Both the position numbers and the translations under genes were made by a program. DNA of 64,000 nt from a virus: the IMG/VR virus record IMGVR_UViG_3300025137_000026, positions 1-64,000 of that record; one strand, written 5' to 3'. The notes beneath the pieces were generated by a model. It ran no database searches and was not told where the DNA came from. It saw only the letters and a list, made by a program, of their open reading frames with translations. Below are positions 20,601-27,819 of this stretch, piece after piece (position 1 is the first letter of the stretch; each line of letters opens with the position of its first letter).

Positions 20601-23600
20601 GTTGGCAGTTAAATGCAGAAAATGTATCTAATATTAGGTATACATGGTGGAGCAATACGACATCTAGCTTCCAGGTTTTTTGGAAGGATGTTATTGTTCC
20701 CCAGCTTATCGAAAAGGGTTATGACTCAATAAAGTATAGAGATGACAACCATGATACTATAGGAATCTTTGACGCCGAGAATGCTACAGAGATTTCACCT
20801 GAGTTACAACAGATGGAATCGGCTGGCTCTATAGATGACTCTGCTAGTGTCGCACAGGGCACTCTCCGCGCTCACATGGCATCACTCAAGGACTTTGGCT
20901 CAGTAGTTAAGGGTGCATTAGCTGACCTAGGTGAAGGGCTAGCTATGACACCTGAGAGAATGAAGGAGTTTATAACTATTGAAGGTAGAACAACTCCTGA
21001 TGTTCTTGCTAAGATACTGGGTAAAAAAGCGAAAGTACTCGCAGAAGAGGCACAACAGCAACTCGCTGAGGCAACTAGTCCAGACATAAAAGCCCTAGTA
21101 GACACAGCAGAGAACATAAACGACTTAGAGACAAGAGCCAACAAAGACACAGGCGCACGTAACCTATATAACTTGTTAACAGGAGCAAAGGAATCAGTCC
21201 AAAAGTTATACAGCGAAATAAAGCATAGTAAGGACACAGCCTTAAAAACCATAGAAGAGAAGAAGGCTCGTATGGAAGCAATGACTAAGCCTAAGTCTAT
21301 GTTTGATGCCCAAAAGACTCAGGCAGTATTTGCAAATTACTTCAAGAAGGCACTTTTCAATAAAACAGAAAAAGGTGAGTACTCTAATGCCCAAGCCTTT
21401 GAGGTTGCAATGGGACTGAAGCCTACACCTATTACACTCCTTAGGGAACTTAAGATAAGCGAGCAGAAGTTATATGAGTTGATGGACAGACTAGCAGAGG
21501 CACAAGATGCCAAGGACTTTCTTGAGTTAAAGACAGCTAAAGAGATATTCGACCTAATGGATATCAAGGCAGCAGATGTTGGGATAAAGAACCCCGACCT
21601 CGACCAAGCTGTTCAAGCTGCAATAGCACTCATGCTAGGTAGTGATCAGAAGAATGATGTACCACGTAGTGCATTTACCGTTCGTATGAGGTTAGCCCCA
21701 GGGCGAATTGCTGGAACTTCAGTAGAAGAAGCTGTCCAACTTATTAAAGCTGCATCCATGGGGCGTCCAACACCTGATGTTAAGGACAAGTCAATGATGT
21801 CTATCCTTAAGAATGTTCGTAAGTTGAGAGAGGAGATAGACTCCATAGAGGATGACTTAAAGAAAACACTAGAGGAGGAGAAGGTAGCTGAGAAGTTTAT
21901 AGAAGCTTACAATGACCGGATTGATGACCTAGATGAGTATTTTGATAGTACTGCGCCAGTTGAAATACATGAGGGAGCTAAGTACGAGATTCTAAGAATG
22001 GATGGAAGTGGCAAGATGATCAGTGAGATGCTTACCTTTTCTTTAGGTAAAGGGGAAAGCTCTAATGAAGCCAAGATGATGGCAGCCCGAGCTTCTGAGT
22101 TATTTAAGATAATGGATACTCAGGAGTATAAGGATCAGTATGAAGGTAAAGCCAAGGATCGTTACTTCAAGCAACTTGCTAAGGAATTAAGAAAACCTAA
22201 CTTTGGAATCCAATACACTTCTTCACATGCTGGATTCTTACACGCAGCTGCATCTGCACTACAAGAGAGATTTGCTAGGCTTGGCCCTCCAGGTAAAGCT
22301 ATTGCCACGGTGCTAAATGAATACACTCGAGATTACCAATCAGAAGCAGGTAAAATATTTGGTCAGGGCAGGAGGGTTTCTCAGGCAATGCAAAGACTGC
22401 ATCGTGAGATGTCTGCTAGTCACGAGAACTTAAATCAATTCATGAAGGGTTTTGGATCGAAGTTGTTTGATTGGTTCAATGAACGACCCGACCTACAAGG
22501 ACAAGAAGAGTTAGCTATCAATAAGGTATGGAAGGAGCTTAAGGAATTAGACCCAACTAGGGAGTATACTGAGGATGGAAGAAAAGCTCTTCGTGCATAC
22601 CTTAAGCAATGGAGTATACAAAATGAGAACTTTCAAAGGCTCTATAAAAAGTACGATATTTCGGTCTTAGATGAAGATGTTGAAAGAGAAAGATTAGCAG
22701 GTGGTACTCCAGATGCACTCTATCGTAGATTTGTTGACCAAGGTGTATTCACAACACCTAGAAGGTTGAACATGGATAAGATAGGTGCAGTTGTTAAACT
22801 ACTTAAAGTTGATGTAGCAGATAACTTCCAGTTTGAGTCATCCTTATTTGAGGAAATCTTTGAGGGTATGGGAGAGGCTGAGCAAGAAGGGTCTGATGCG
22901 ACTGAGAGTTTTACCCAGTCAATGGGCAAGCTAATCGATACGGAGCTTTCAAATTTATTCTTCAAGCCTTTATTTATGGGCAAGTCAGCCCACACTACAC
23001 CCTTTAGCCTGACAGCAGACAAGGATGAAGGTAAGAGTGTGCGTATACTCCTCCCTGAGGAGCTAGAAAGGGCTTGGAGGAATGCCGAAGGTAAGAACCC
23101 TGGTATTAGGGTTGCCAATGCCATACTAAACCTTACTAAAAATCTACCTGATGCAGACCAAACCACTCTTAAGAGTTTACTTGGTCAATTCGCACATCGT
23201 GCAAACGCACTTATAAGTGCAGAGCAAGAAGCTCGTGATGAGCTAAGGGATATTAGTGAGGAAGTCAGTGGACTAACCACAATGATGCAAGGCTCAAGAA
23301 TGCACTCCTCGATTCACTCTCGTACATTATATAATATCCTCCCTGGGGAGTTCTTTGAATATGAGATGTATGATGAGACTTCTTCTGGTCAGTACCTTTC
23401 CAAGATTATGATGACTGCCAAGTTTGGTAGAAACGGAGAGAAGATTACAGGGAACTATCAAGCAATCCTAGATAACTACAGTGGGTCTTATCGCAAGTAT
23501 CGAGCCTACATGGGTGAACTTGGTATCCAGCCTAGAGAAGGAGCTATGCCAAGCAGAGGTAACAGGATTTGGAACAATAGCGTTAAGAAAAAGATGACTG

Positions 23601-25681
23601 CCCTCATGGCAAGCAAGGGTGAATCGATGAGCTTCGATCAACTCGACCTTGAGTCTAGAAATTACATTGATGCGAAGAATGCTATGGCTGCAGCAAGTGC
23701 TGCCTTTACTGCGAGAAGCTCAAATAACCAAGATATAGGTTTGGGGCTAGAGGTCTTGCGCACATTAGCATTTGGAATGGTAAATACAATGAAAGGTGCA
23801 TGGACAGGTACAATGTCTATCCCTGATATTGGAAAAGCACTTGGATTGAATGCCACAATGCTAAGAACGGTAGGTGGAGCTTATGTAAACCTTGCAAAAG
23901 AGATGGCTGGTAGCTTACTGGAAAGCTTTGGCATAGAGATGCTCAGAGCAGACAAGTATGCATCAGACTTGAACGATGTATTTAGTAGAGAAGCCGGAAT
24001 GTCCACTTTTAGTGAGAATATCACTGAGGTAGGGAAGGAGGGTAGCTTATCGGGTATGCAACTTGGACTTCGTAAGCTAAAGAACTCCGTAAATGCTATT
24101 TCTATGATTGGTGCAGGGCAAAGAAAGAAGACCAGTGGGAATTATGTCCCAGCATCCTTACTTACTCCCTTAACTGCACCCTTTACTTACCTTGCTCAAG
24201 CAACCAACAAGTCAATAGCCCTGTCTATGGCAAATACAATTGAGCGTTTTGTAATACAAGCTGCACACGCTCTAGATGCCAAGGGAGTTACCCTAGATAA
24301 CAACACTTTTGAGATAAAGCCAAGTGACTTAGGTTATGAGGATAGTAAACTAGATGGCTATATTTTTGGTAACATAGCTATGGTGGAGAAGCTCAATGAA
24401 AGACTTGTCTCAGAGGGTATGTCTATAACTCAGCTAGCTCAAGATTACAGAAGGCGGACTGCTAATGACCCTGATGCAAAAGCCTTAACCAGAGATGCAG
24501 TTTTAGCCTCTTACAATATAGCTATGTCTGAGGTAACTTATGATACTATGTCTGGTAAAGGTTCTTGGACACAGAGTGGTGGAGGTCAGTTCCTTTCCCC
24601 ACTCGTTGGATGGTCAGTTTCTTCTTATAACAAGAGTATCAATCAAATGAGAAATAAGGAGGGTAGGCTAGCAATGAGGGAAAGCATTAGGTATATGCTT
24701 TTGACTTCTGCATGGCTATTACCTGCTGGTATTGCTTTTACTCTCTTTACTGATTGGTGGGACGAGGAGATACTGGGTAAACCAAGCTCACTTCGCAAAG
24801 TACCTTACAAGGCTGGGCTTCCTATCATGGGATTACCTTTGGCTATGACTGACCCTAGGTTTGATGCAATCTCTTTGATGGAAAGGGCAGGTCGAGCAAA
24901 CAATATCATGGGTATAGCTCAAGAGTTTGTGTCACCCTTACTTATCGGGCAACTTGACCCATCATCAATGGCAGGTCGATTTGACCCGACTAGGAGAGTG
25001 CTAGCAATATCTACACTAATGAACACCGTTGGTGCAGCTACCAATTACTTGAATGCAATCAGGACCAGTAATAAGGAAGCTGATGATTTCGTGCCGGATT
25101 ACTCTACAGTTGTTAGACCATTAATGTATGCCATGGGATTGAATGCAGTTGTACAGAATGCACAGATGGCAACTCACTTAACCGATATAGAAGAACTTGA
25201 CCCGACTGGATTCCTTTCAACGGAGAGAAGAGTAGCCGATATAACAGGCATGAGGAACTCCCTCAGAACATACTCTAAAGTTATGGGCATGGAGATGCGC
25301 AAGGGTGGATTCATGACCTATACTGCCACTGCTATGGGTAATGCCCTTAAGCGAATGGAGCGGGCAGCATACGCAAATGATAAGGAAGAGTTTAAGGAGG
25401 CATATAGAAAGGCAGTATCTTTATCTGAGTCAGAAGACCCAAGGAAGGATGTTATAGATAAATTCAAGAGACGGCATCTTCGTCAGGGAATTACTCGTTA
25501 CGCTTTAACTGACCGTGACTTGCAGGCTATATTAAGTGTACTGAGTGACGGAAGAAGAGATAAGCTAACAGACTCTATGAGGAATCATGAATTTTACTTA
25601 AGAGGTATAGGGGGCAAGCCTACTGAGTCTAGAGGTAAAGCATCAAATTACTCAGAGGAACTGAGACGTCTCGCACTATGA
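14633..25681 (+). CDS. Giant polyvalent-type virion/ejection protein (3682 aa)
   Basis: One uninterrupted frame of 3682 codons. Hydrophobic Gly/Ala-rich segments near residues 145-170, 200-265 and 335-360 suggest membrane insertion. Around 1735-1830 there is a zincin-like segment: EEVAHRVLG, then QHEFWANFATNPEFRKFL, the pattern of metallopeptidase domains in phage polyvalent proteins, but the first His of HExxH is Glu, so activity is doubtful. Around 1895-2045, YYRGDS, GLIVFTENEFDAQGYA and KGYDSIKYRD match the polyvalent ADP-ribosyltransferase-like fold. The C-terminal 550 residues have amphipathic helices and a membrane-like stretch near 3350-3375 (SAWLLPAGIAFTLFTDWW), recalling large-polyvalent-protein C-terminal domains. 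Known polyvalent proteins are injected with the DNA; that role is inferred. A virion RNA polymerase was considered but no polymerase motif was found. Confidence 0.65.
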   Translation: MPSVAVSSYREFLRNNGQVDKADNYSDGDLALELKQQIEQRGWNIEEFAAGRGDTELVPLIKEAYGANKTYSGILDAPAQQYYTKKQGFKQGAAAGLGAIGMDETERDLMRSAQRDARKGARAGREIFDDYTLIDSFEDLLKYVGQGATRSIVDIVPSMVTAVAGRGVGSKIQKTLEKTDKLSDLKKKAEKYLGEDYGAKAGMGAGALGSSALENTGHVYGDLYEYTKLDPTDKDYLSPAEARALSMFAGGVSGALDSALPVFLLGKLSKSIGKDAAQQEVGKLFKSLPDGMVFLAQGAGGEGITEALQEVVQMATVKYHTGEEWNQKDWERMINGGLLGAIGGGTVTAATGGVARLLQPGQPNEDAELSDAPLEQSTQERIDIRNRFEEKKLNKLTEEGLGTLVTQRGSKRSARVLSVDNKAKVAVVEYANGNTEKINVTELTILEGKTKLIKPEDLKAMSDERLEDLKALKPAMVQDIEAEQESRKEEVDDDTIQTQTTQLEVKATKDGQLIVNDLSSRERVYSATFREEDGVLYIENEAVDAPTDQRKQQSQDILYRQARKKAQDEGLILSLGGKVEFPVPSFDAMDFGDMYTEFAKAIQVINSLEDGSDAQNAVVDAYRPLMQRMHTEGLLETDGGASHRMLDSVETKKNNSAFLKNNPVLARTLGHQIFTDIEAEIENYVDTLSQEQINEGQIQKDAKAIADLYVEEIDGLSTTDALTLARAATKKFAEQHLQDGQWKTETNFDIQTREDEKKAEENKRLQTAKDNFDEHEPEVGKFVRLDKDDKTKFVRITSVDPDTNSFKTEETGDNSVSASAIIKIDTRRGLRIGDFNAIQKQDGSITTKLTVYGNDTENKKGRQGVELSVTEDGKVTHVKYGEKTIAIDEDKNLTLESDNLKSEIGNLVLEEKKVKTPRTKTIFIAPGIAKKGDKILIKPIKIAKSNGAKGGFEVKPLLDTNGEVEGFTEGEDVFAFDKPVQPSEWIEAARSKLAGEGKFKTIPTLTAEEKKARAEAEANPSNVLSFFSRQKKKLIPSTEIIEIPEGGIKDFDTANKFINSIDLGKSGSTTSKKALVLRYFKEGETENPVYLVRTITAPTDADGNKGRTIVGMTTHASGKNKSKRKITPLSSTKGGLDLTDENFQEHFDDDTDLARLEIVELLSFSEEARVEANFESEEAYKQAIEQTTDYEFIRSKTTKEVQDFVKQGSDRAKRIESLVMDGDKFNPLLNIYGPDINAGVLSDLKKDIKDRASKSSDKDIKELGKKISKSEQIRIVDLDAFITHIQVGDKGEVTHGLDVLTPKEGYYNQVKEALENYRTKDGKVQKSESKKKASAQGGATNVDQVSESGMQGESSIQGLSPVDILALKENIESREKDEEETPEVEEEEPWHDPMDLQQDGRVFYPNGDRAESPVHKVNINGKDTYVTSVIEMDGSKTWYRYGDKDGNNGKVYAPASDYPVQAGTKKELIQELEKEEAPVKESDELTDTERLFKDESFNLDGLSSPDFKSSDTSEGSATNEVNEEAVEFAEGILTAKGISEADKERLKDKIALHKDGAGVDGNSLYATAMDVFNNTESNKLLESVGEIAHTEAALEGEIQRHIDEPKNPRLKKNPLSQELQQENEQAVTGFLDGMKVDGEPVRLSALINRMIQGMDGSTELSGAILDMAQTLLAHPFAKKLKVEFRSWDNFKHGIQNDGNNGKLTRAYVRGDTIVMGPSFKLQADSDLNAMESLQITFMEEVAHRVLGTAVEAGIQAKRKGKLPRGVAKIMSLKQATKFYDETKELMDWLRTKTDGKYYHGLLNQHEFWANFATNPEFRKFLNQPMPQQMRRKFNSRFERVIDWILDLASKLFDVDFTLNRTASTEIRKRYRTLLRTSDKMAANDIDLMSQSQNKLYYRGDSANRTDSNGLIVFTENEFDAQGYAAQGMADEDASDVELEEMADKAEANTQAFNLNVKNTLDLTKGVEGWKVLQSLDDKGDRNVGNILNKGWQLNAENVSNIRYTWWSNTTSSFQVFWKDVIVPQLIEKGYDSIKYRDDNHDTIGIFDAENATEISPELQQMESAGSIDDSASVAQGTLRAHMASLKDFGSVVKGALADLGEGLAMTPERMKEFITIEGRTTPDVLAKILGKKAKVLAEEAQQQLAEATSPDIKALVDTAENINDLETRANKDTGARNLYNLLTGAKESVQKLYSEIKHSKDTALKTIEEKKARMEAMTKPKSMFDAQKTQAVFANYFKKALFNKTEKGEYSNAQAFEVAMGLKPTPITLLRELKISEQKLYELMDRLAEAQDAKDFLELKTAKEIFDLMDIKAADVGIKNPDLDQAVQAAIALMLGSDQKNDVPRSAFTVRMRLAPGRIAGTSVEEAVQLIKAASMGRPTPDVKDKSMMSILKNVRKLREEIDSIEDDLKKTLEEEKVAEKFIEAYNDRIDDLDEYFDSTAPVEIHEGAKYEILRMDGSGKMISEMLTFSLGKGESSNEAKMMAARASELFKIMDTQEYKDQYEGKAKDRYFKQLAKELRKPNFGIQYTSSHAGFLHAAASALQERFARLGPPGKAIATVLNEYTRDYQSEAGKIFGQGRRVSQAMQRLHREMSASHENLNQFMKGFGSKLFDWFNERPDLQGQEELAINKVWKELKELDPTREYTEDGRKALRAYLKQWSIQNENFQRLYKKYDISVLDEDVERERLAGGTPDALYRRFVDQGVFTTPRRLNMDKIGAVVKLLKVDVADNFQFESSLFEEIFEGMGEAEQEGSDATESFTQSMGKLIDTELSNLFFKPLFMGKSAHTTPFSLTADKDEGKSVRILLPEELERAWRNAEGKNPGIRVANAILNLTKNLPDADQTTLKSLLGQFAHRANALISAEQEARDELRDISEEVSGLTTMMQGSRMHSSIHSRTLYNILPGEFFEYEMYDETSSGQYLSKIMMTAKFGRNGEKITGNYQAILDNYSGSYRKYRAYMGELGIQPREGAMPSRGNRIWNNSVKKKMTALMASKGESMSFDQLDLESRNYIDAKNAMAAASAAFTARSSNNQDIGLGLEVLRTLAFGMVNTMKGAWTGTMSIPDIGKALGLNATMLRTVGGAYVNLAKEMAGSLLESFGIEMLRADKYASDLNDVFSREAGMSTFSENITEVGKEGSLSGMQLGLRKLKNSVNAISMIGAGQRKKTSGNYVPASLLTPLTAPFTYLAQATNKSIALSMANTIERFVIQAAHALDAKGVTLDNNTFEIKPSDLGYEDSKLDGYIFGNIAMVEKLNERLVSEGMSITQLAQDYRRRTANDPDAKALTRDAVLASYNIAMSEVTYDTMSGKGSWTQSGGGQFLSPLVGWSVSSYNKSINQMRNKEGRLAMRESIRYMLLTSAWLLPAGIAFTLFTDWWDEEILGKPSSLRKVPYKAGLPIMGLPLAMTDPRFDAISLMERAGRANNIMGIAQEFVSPLLIGQLDPSSMAGRFDPTRRVLAISTLMNTVGAATNYLNAIRTSNKEADDFVPDYSTVVRPLMYAMGLNAVVQNAQMATHLTDIEELDPTGFLSTERRVADITGMRNSLRTYSKVMGMEMRKGGFMTYTATAMGNALKRMERAAYANDKEEFKEAYRKAVSLSESEDPRKDVIDKFKRRHLRQGITRYALTDRDLQAILSVLSDGRRDKLTDSMRNHEFYLRGIGGKPTESRGKASNYSEELRRLAL

Positions 25682-26091
25682 GCAAAAATAAAAGGGCCGG
25701 TACTTTATATGAAACAATGTTTATCACGGATGCTCTTACTCATGGACTTGATGTATCAACCACAATCGGGGACTACTCTCAGTACGATTGCATTGTAGAT
25801 AATGGAGGGAGTCTTACTCGCATACAAGTTAAGGGAACTCAGTATAGGCAATCAAAAACTGGCTACAGTATAACAGTTGGAATGGGTGCTAGAACTTCAG
25901 AGAAGAATCATTATGCAAAAAATGCATTTGATGTGCTAGCAGCATTGGTAATTAGTGGAGGTGAAAGATTTTGGTATTTGATACCCAAGAAGGCAATCGG
26001 GAATCGAATAAGTATCAAGCTGTTTCCTAACCCAGAAAGCGAGGGAATGTGGGAGAAATACAGACATGGCTGGAATTTGATTTGCTCATAG
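25678..26091 (+). CDS. PD-(D/E)XK nuclease-like protein
   Basis: A 137-aa protein whose ATG overlaps the giant gene's TGA (ATGA). It has the endonuclease core in order: Glu in GTLYETMFI (about residue 12), Asp in YSQYDCIVDNGG (about 37), and IQVKGTQ (about 49), that is E...D...xVK. Archaeal Holliday-resolvase and group I intron-type PD-(D/E)XK domains of this size share the layout. Coupling to the giant gene suggests a DNA-processing or co-injected function rather than replication; the substrate is not known. Confidence 0.65.
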   Translation: MSKNKRAGTLYETMFITDALTHGLDVSTTIGDYSQYDCIVDNGGSLTRIQVKGTQYRQSKTGYSITVGMGARTSEKNHYAKNAFDVLAALVISGGERFWYLIPKKAIGNRISIKLFPNPESEGMWEKYRHGWNLICS

Positions 26092-26112
26092 TAACCTAAA
26101 GTATTAGGTTAC
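26091..26112 (+). promoter_or_regulatory. GTAACCTAA-TTAGGTTAC inverted repeat
   Basis: GTAACCTAA (26091-26099) and TTAGGTTAC (26104-26112) are perfect 9-bp inverted arms with a 4-bp spacer, 4 bp before the ATG at 26117. It lies at the head of the basic-peptide operon. Confidence 0.65.
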
Positions 26113-26116
26113 ATAT

Positions 26117-26203
26117 ATGGCTATCCCTAATAATTGTAAGAGAAGAGATTTAAGCATCAATAAACCCAAGAGGAAAATAACCAATGGTAAGAAGAAAACC
26201 TAA
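26117..26203 (+). CDS. Basic 28-aa peptide
   Basis: First gene of the tiny-protein operon, directly behind the inverted-repeat motif. Of 28 residues, 11 are Lys or Arg, with one Cys and a C-terminal GKKKT. It overlaps the next gene by 20 bp in another frame. Too short for family assignment; position, start motif and composition make it credible. Confidence 0.45.
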   Translation: MAIPNNCKRRDLSINKPKRKITNGKKKT

Positions 26204-26285
26204 GAAGTGTTGCTGTCAGAAAAAGGCAGATAAAACTAAGTTAAAACTTAACAAGCACATAAAGCGTCGTGGCAAGAAAGCCTAG
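26184..26285 (+). CDS. Basic Cys-triplet peptide (33 aa)
   Basis: A 33-aa product starting MVRRKPKKCCCQKK and ending RRGKKA. Three consecutive Cys and 15 Lys/Arg residues are unusual; metal binding or disulfides are possible. It overlaps the preceding gene by 20 bp and the following GTG-start gene by 17 bp. Confidence 0.45.
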   Translation: MVRRKPKKCCCQKKADKTKLKLNKHIKRRGKKA

Positions 26286-26517
26286 AATTTATAAGAAGGG
26301 TGCTAAGGACTCTGAGTACGATAGGTACAATGGTAAGCCTGAGCAAATAAAGCGTCGTGCGCAGAGGAATAAGGCTAGGAAGAAAGCCGGATGTAAGAAA
26401 GGGCAAGAGGCTCACCATGTGAAGGGCAAGCGTACAGGAAACCTTACTGGTCCTGTGAAATGTATTAGCAAGAAGAAGAATCGCTCAATGCAACCCAAGA
26501 GAGGGAAGAAGAAATGA
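26269..26517 (+). CDS. Basic HNH-relic-like protein (82 aa)
   Basis: Starts at GTG 26269 (MARKPRIYKKG). The central GKPEQIKRRAQRNKARKKAG and later EAHHVKGKRTGNL plus ISKKKNRSM follow the pattern of small phage proteins that look like a reduced HNH fold (EQ-KRR-RNKAR ... HH-K-N ... S--KNRS). The catalytic set is incomplete, so DNA binding without cleavage is as likely as nuclease activity. About 40 percent Lys plus Arg. Confidence 0.6.
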   Translation: MARKPRIYKKGAKDSEYDRYNGKPEQIKRRAQRNKARKKAGCKKGQEAHHVKGKRTGNLTGPVKCISKKKNRSMQPKRGKKK

Positions 26518-26723
26518 GCAAAATGGAATACCATGAGCAGGTTGATGCTTTTTCCATAGAGCTAGAGAATCTAATTAGTAGATTCCAGAACGAATTTGAT
26601 CTGACTTTAGAGACAATGATTGGATGCCTTGAGTGTACTAAATCAATATTATCACAACCTATGATCATAGATATGGGTTCAGAAATTTTAGAGGAAGATG
26701 GCGAAGAAGAAACAGAAGTCTAA
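26514..26723 (+). CDS. Acidic hypothetical protein (69 aa)
   Basis: ATGA overlap with the preceding gene. It is the only acidic product among the basic peptides (ends EILEEDGEEETEV), mostly helical, with two Cys in IGCLECTKS. It might be a partner or chaperone for the basic proteins (speculative). Its 3' end overlaps the next gene by 26 bp. Confidence 0.55.
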   Translation: MSKMEYHEQVDAFSIELENLISRFQNEFDLTLETMIGCLECTKSILSQPMIIDMGSEILEEDGEEETEV

Positions 26724-26859
26724 GAAAGACGCTTGCTACCATAAGGTTAAGAAGCGCTACACTAAGTGGCCTAGTGCATATGCATCAGGTGCATTAGTTA
26801 AATGCCGAAAGTCAGGAGCTAAGAACTGGGGGAACAAGTCCAAGAAGAAAAAGAAGTAA
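26698..26859 (+). CDS. Basic protein with KDACYHKVKKRY / PSAYASGALVKCRK motif
   Basis: A 53-aa protein. The core DACYHKVKKRYTKWPSAYAS followed by GALVKCRKSGAKNWGNKS is recognised from small proteins common in marine phages and large DNA viruses, where function is unproven. Two conserved Cys and a basic surface suggest nucleic-acid binding. The stop overlaps the next ATG (TAATG). Confidence 0.6.
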   Translation: MAKKKQKSKKDACYHKVKKRYTKWPSAYASGALVKCRKSGAKNWGNKSKKKKK

Positions 26860-27086
26860 TGGCTAAAGAGGGATTAAAGAAATGGTTCTCTAGAAATGGG
26901 GGCAAGGGATGGATAGATTGTCGCACTGGAAAGCCTTGTGGAAGGAAGTCAGCAAAGAAAGGGAAAAGTAAAAGACCATACCCAGCATGTAGACCAACTA
27001 AGTCCCAATGTAACTCTAGCATGAAGAAGAAGACTGGACCTAAAAGAATTTCGTGGAAGAAAAAAACTAAAAAACGAGGAAAATAA
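26859..27086 (+). CDS. Basic Cys-containing protein, WxDCRTGKPCGRK family
   Basis: A 75-aa protein. The run WFSRNGGKGWIDCRTGKPCG then RKSAKKGKSKRPYPACRPT is a recurrent small phage protein type with spaced Cys (CRTGKPC, PAC, QC). Four Cys could bind one zinc. Function unknown; packaged DNA-binding protein is one possibility. Confidence 0.6.
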   Translation: MAKEGLKKWFSRNGGKGWIDCRTGKPCGRKSAKKGKSKRPYPACRPTKSQCNSSMKKKTGPKRISWKKKTKKRGK

Positions 27087-27087
27087 A

Positions 27088-27219
27088 ATGCCAAATATAA
27101 ATGGGAAAAAATTCCCTTACACTAAAAAAGGAAAAGCCGCTGCTAAAGCATATAAAGCAAAGAAACCTGCCGGAAAGAAACCTATGGGGAAGAAGCCTAT
27201 GGGAAGAAAGAAGTACTAA
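27088..27219 (+). CDS. Basic peptide NGKKFPYTKKGKAAAKAY (43 aa)
   Basis: Starts 1 bp after the preceding stop with CGAGGA as ribosome-binding site. The N-terminal INGKKFPYTKKGKAAAKAYK is a known motif of small phage proteins; the rest is KKPAGKKPMGKKPMGRKKY, an AKP-type protamine- or histone-H1-like tail. Confidence 0.6.
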   Translation: MPNINGKKFPYTKKGKAAAKAYKAKKPAGKKPMGKKPMGRKKY

Positions 27220-27470
27220 TGCCAGCTAAGAAGAAAGCTTGTAAGCCCACGAAGGGTAAGCGCTTTGCTAAGAGAGTAAAGGGCAAGTGTCGTTCTTTCG
27301 GGCAGAAGGGTCAAGCCAAGGGTGGGGGTGACCGAATACGTCCTGGGACAAAGAAGGGTGATGCCTATTGCGCACGTTCTGCTGGTATAAAGAAATGCAA
27401 GAAGCCTCCCTGTGCTAATGCACTCTCGAGAAAGAAATGGAAATGTAGAGGCAAGAAATCAATGAAATGA
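27219..27470 (+). CDS. Basic Cys-rich protein, RIRPGTKKGDAYCARS family
   Basis: An 83-aa protein beginning in a TAATG overlap. The central GGDRIRPGTKKGDAYCARSA, then KKPPCANALSRKKWKCRGKK, matches a family of small phage proteins (DUF6321-like, from memory) with RPGT-x-KGD-x-YCARS and LSRxKWxC. Seven Cys and about 35 percent Lys/Arg suggest a zinc-stabilised nucleic-acid-binding protein. Confidence 0.6.
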   Translation: MPAKKKACKPTKGKRFAKRVKGKCRSFGQKGQAKGGGDRIRPGTKKGDAYCARSAGIKKCKKPPCANALSRKKWKCRGKKSMK

Positions 27471-27601
27471 AGAAGACAAGAACTCAAGTTAATAACATCA
27501 AGGAAAAGAATAAGTGCGGTATTAAAGCTAAGAATTCATTCAAGGCAGGAATGAGCATTGGGCGAAATATGAAAAAGCCTAAAGGTAAAAAGAAGAAATG
27601 A
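27467..27601 (+). CDS. Basic peptide (44 aa)
   Basis: ATGA overlaps at both ends (start 27467, stop 27599-27601). MKKTRTQVNNIKEKNKCGIK then KPKGKKKK: Lys-rich with one Cys. Too short for family recognition; kept for its coupled position. Confidence 0.55.
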   Translation: MKKTRTQVNNIKEKNKCGIKAKNSFKAGMSIGRNMKKPKGKKKK

Positions 27602-27819
27602 TTGACTCTCCTTTCGTCTTACTTGGCATTGGTGCTGCTGTATCTGTGCTTGGATTCTTTATTAAGAGGATGAAGGAGGAGATAGATGTGCTTAAATCTA
27701 AGAACACTAGGCTTGAGATTAATCAGGCAAGAAACTACGAGAAGATAATTAACCTAGAGAAGGTAACTGAAGACCGAAGGGAAGATATAAAGCGTTTATT
27801 TGATGTACTGGGCAAGTAG
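27598..27819 (+). CDS. Single-pass membrane coiled-coil protein (holin-like candidate)
   Basis: A 73-aa protein. Residues 5-22 (PFVLLGIGAAVSVLGFFI) form one transmembrane helix, then 45 residues of charged coiled coil ending RREDIKRLFDVLGK. Such proteins are found near phage lysis genes (haemolysin XhlA- or Rz-like shape), but no endolysin is seen here, so holin or spanin function is only a possibility. The stop abuts the stop of the convergent recombinase gene with no spacer. Confidence 0.5.
   Translation: MIDSPFVLLGIGAAVSVLGFFIKRMKEEIDVLKSKNTRLEINQARNYEKIINLEKVTEDRREDIKRLFDVLGK

Noticed and set aside
14633-25681. N4-type virion RNA polymerase
   Set aside because: Size and operon position fit, but no T7-like polymerase motifs were found; polyvalent-type domains are seen instead.
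27598-27819. Definite holin or spanin call
   Set aside because: Shape fits but no endolysin or partner is present nearby, so only listed as a candidate.
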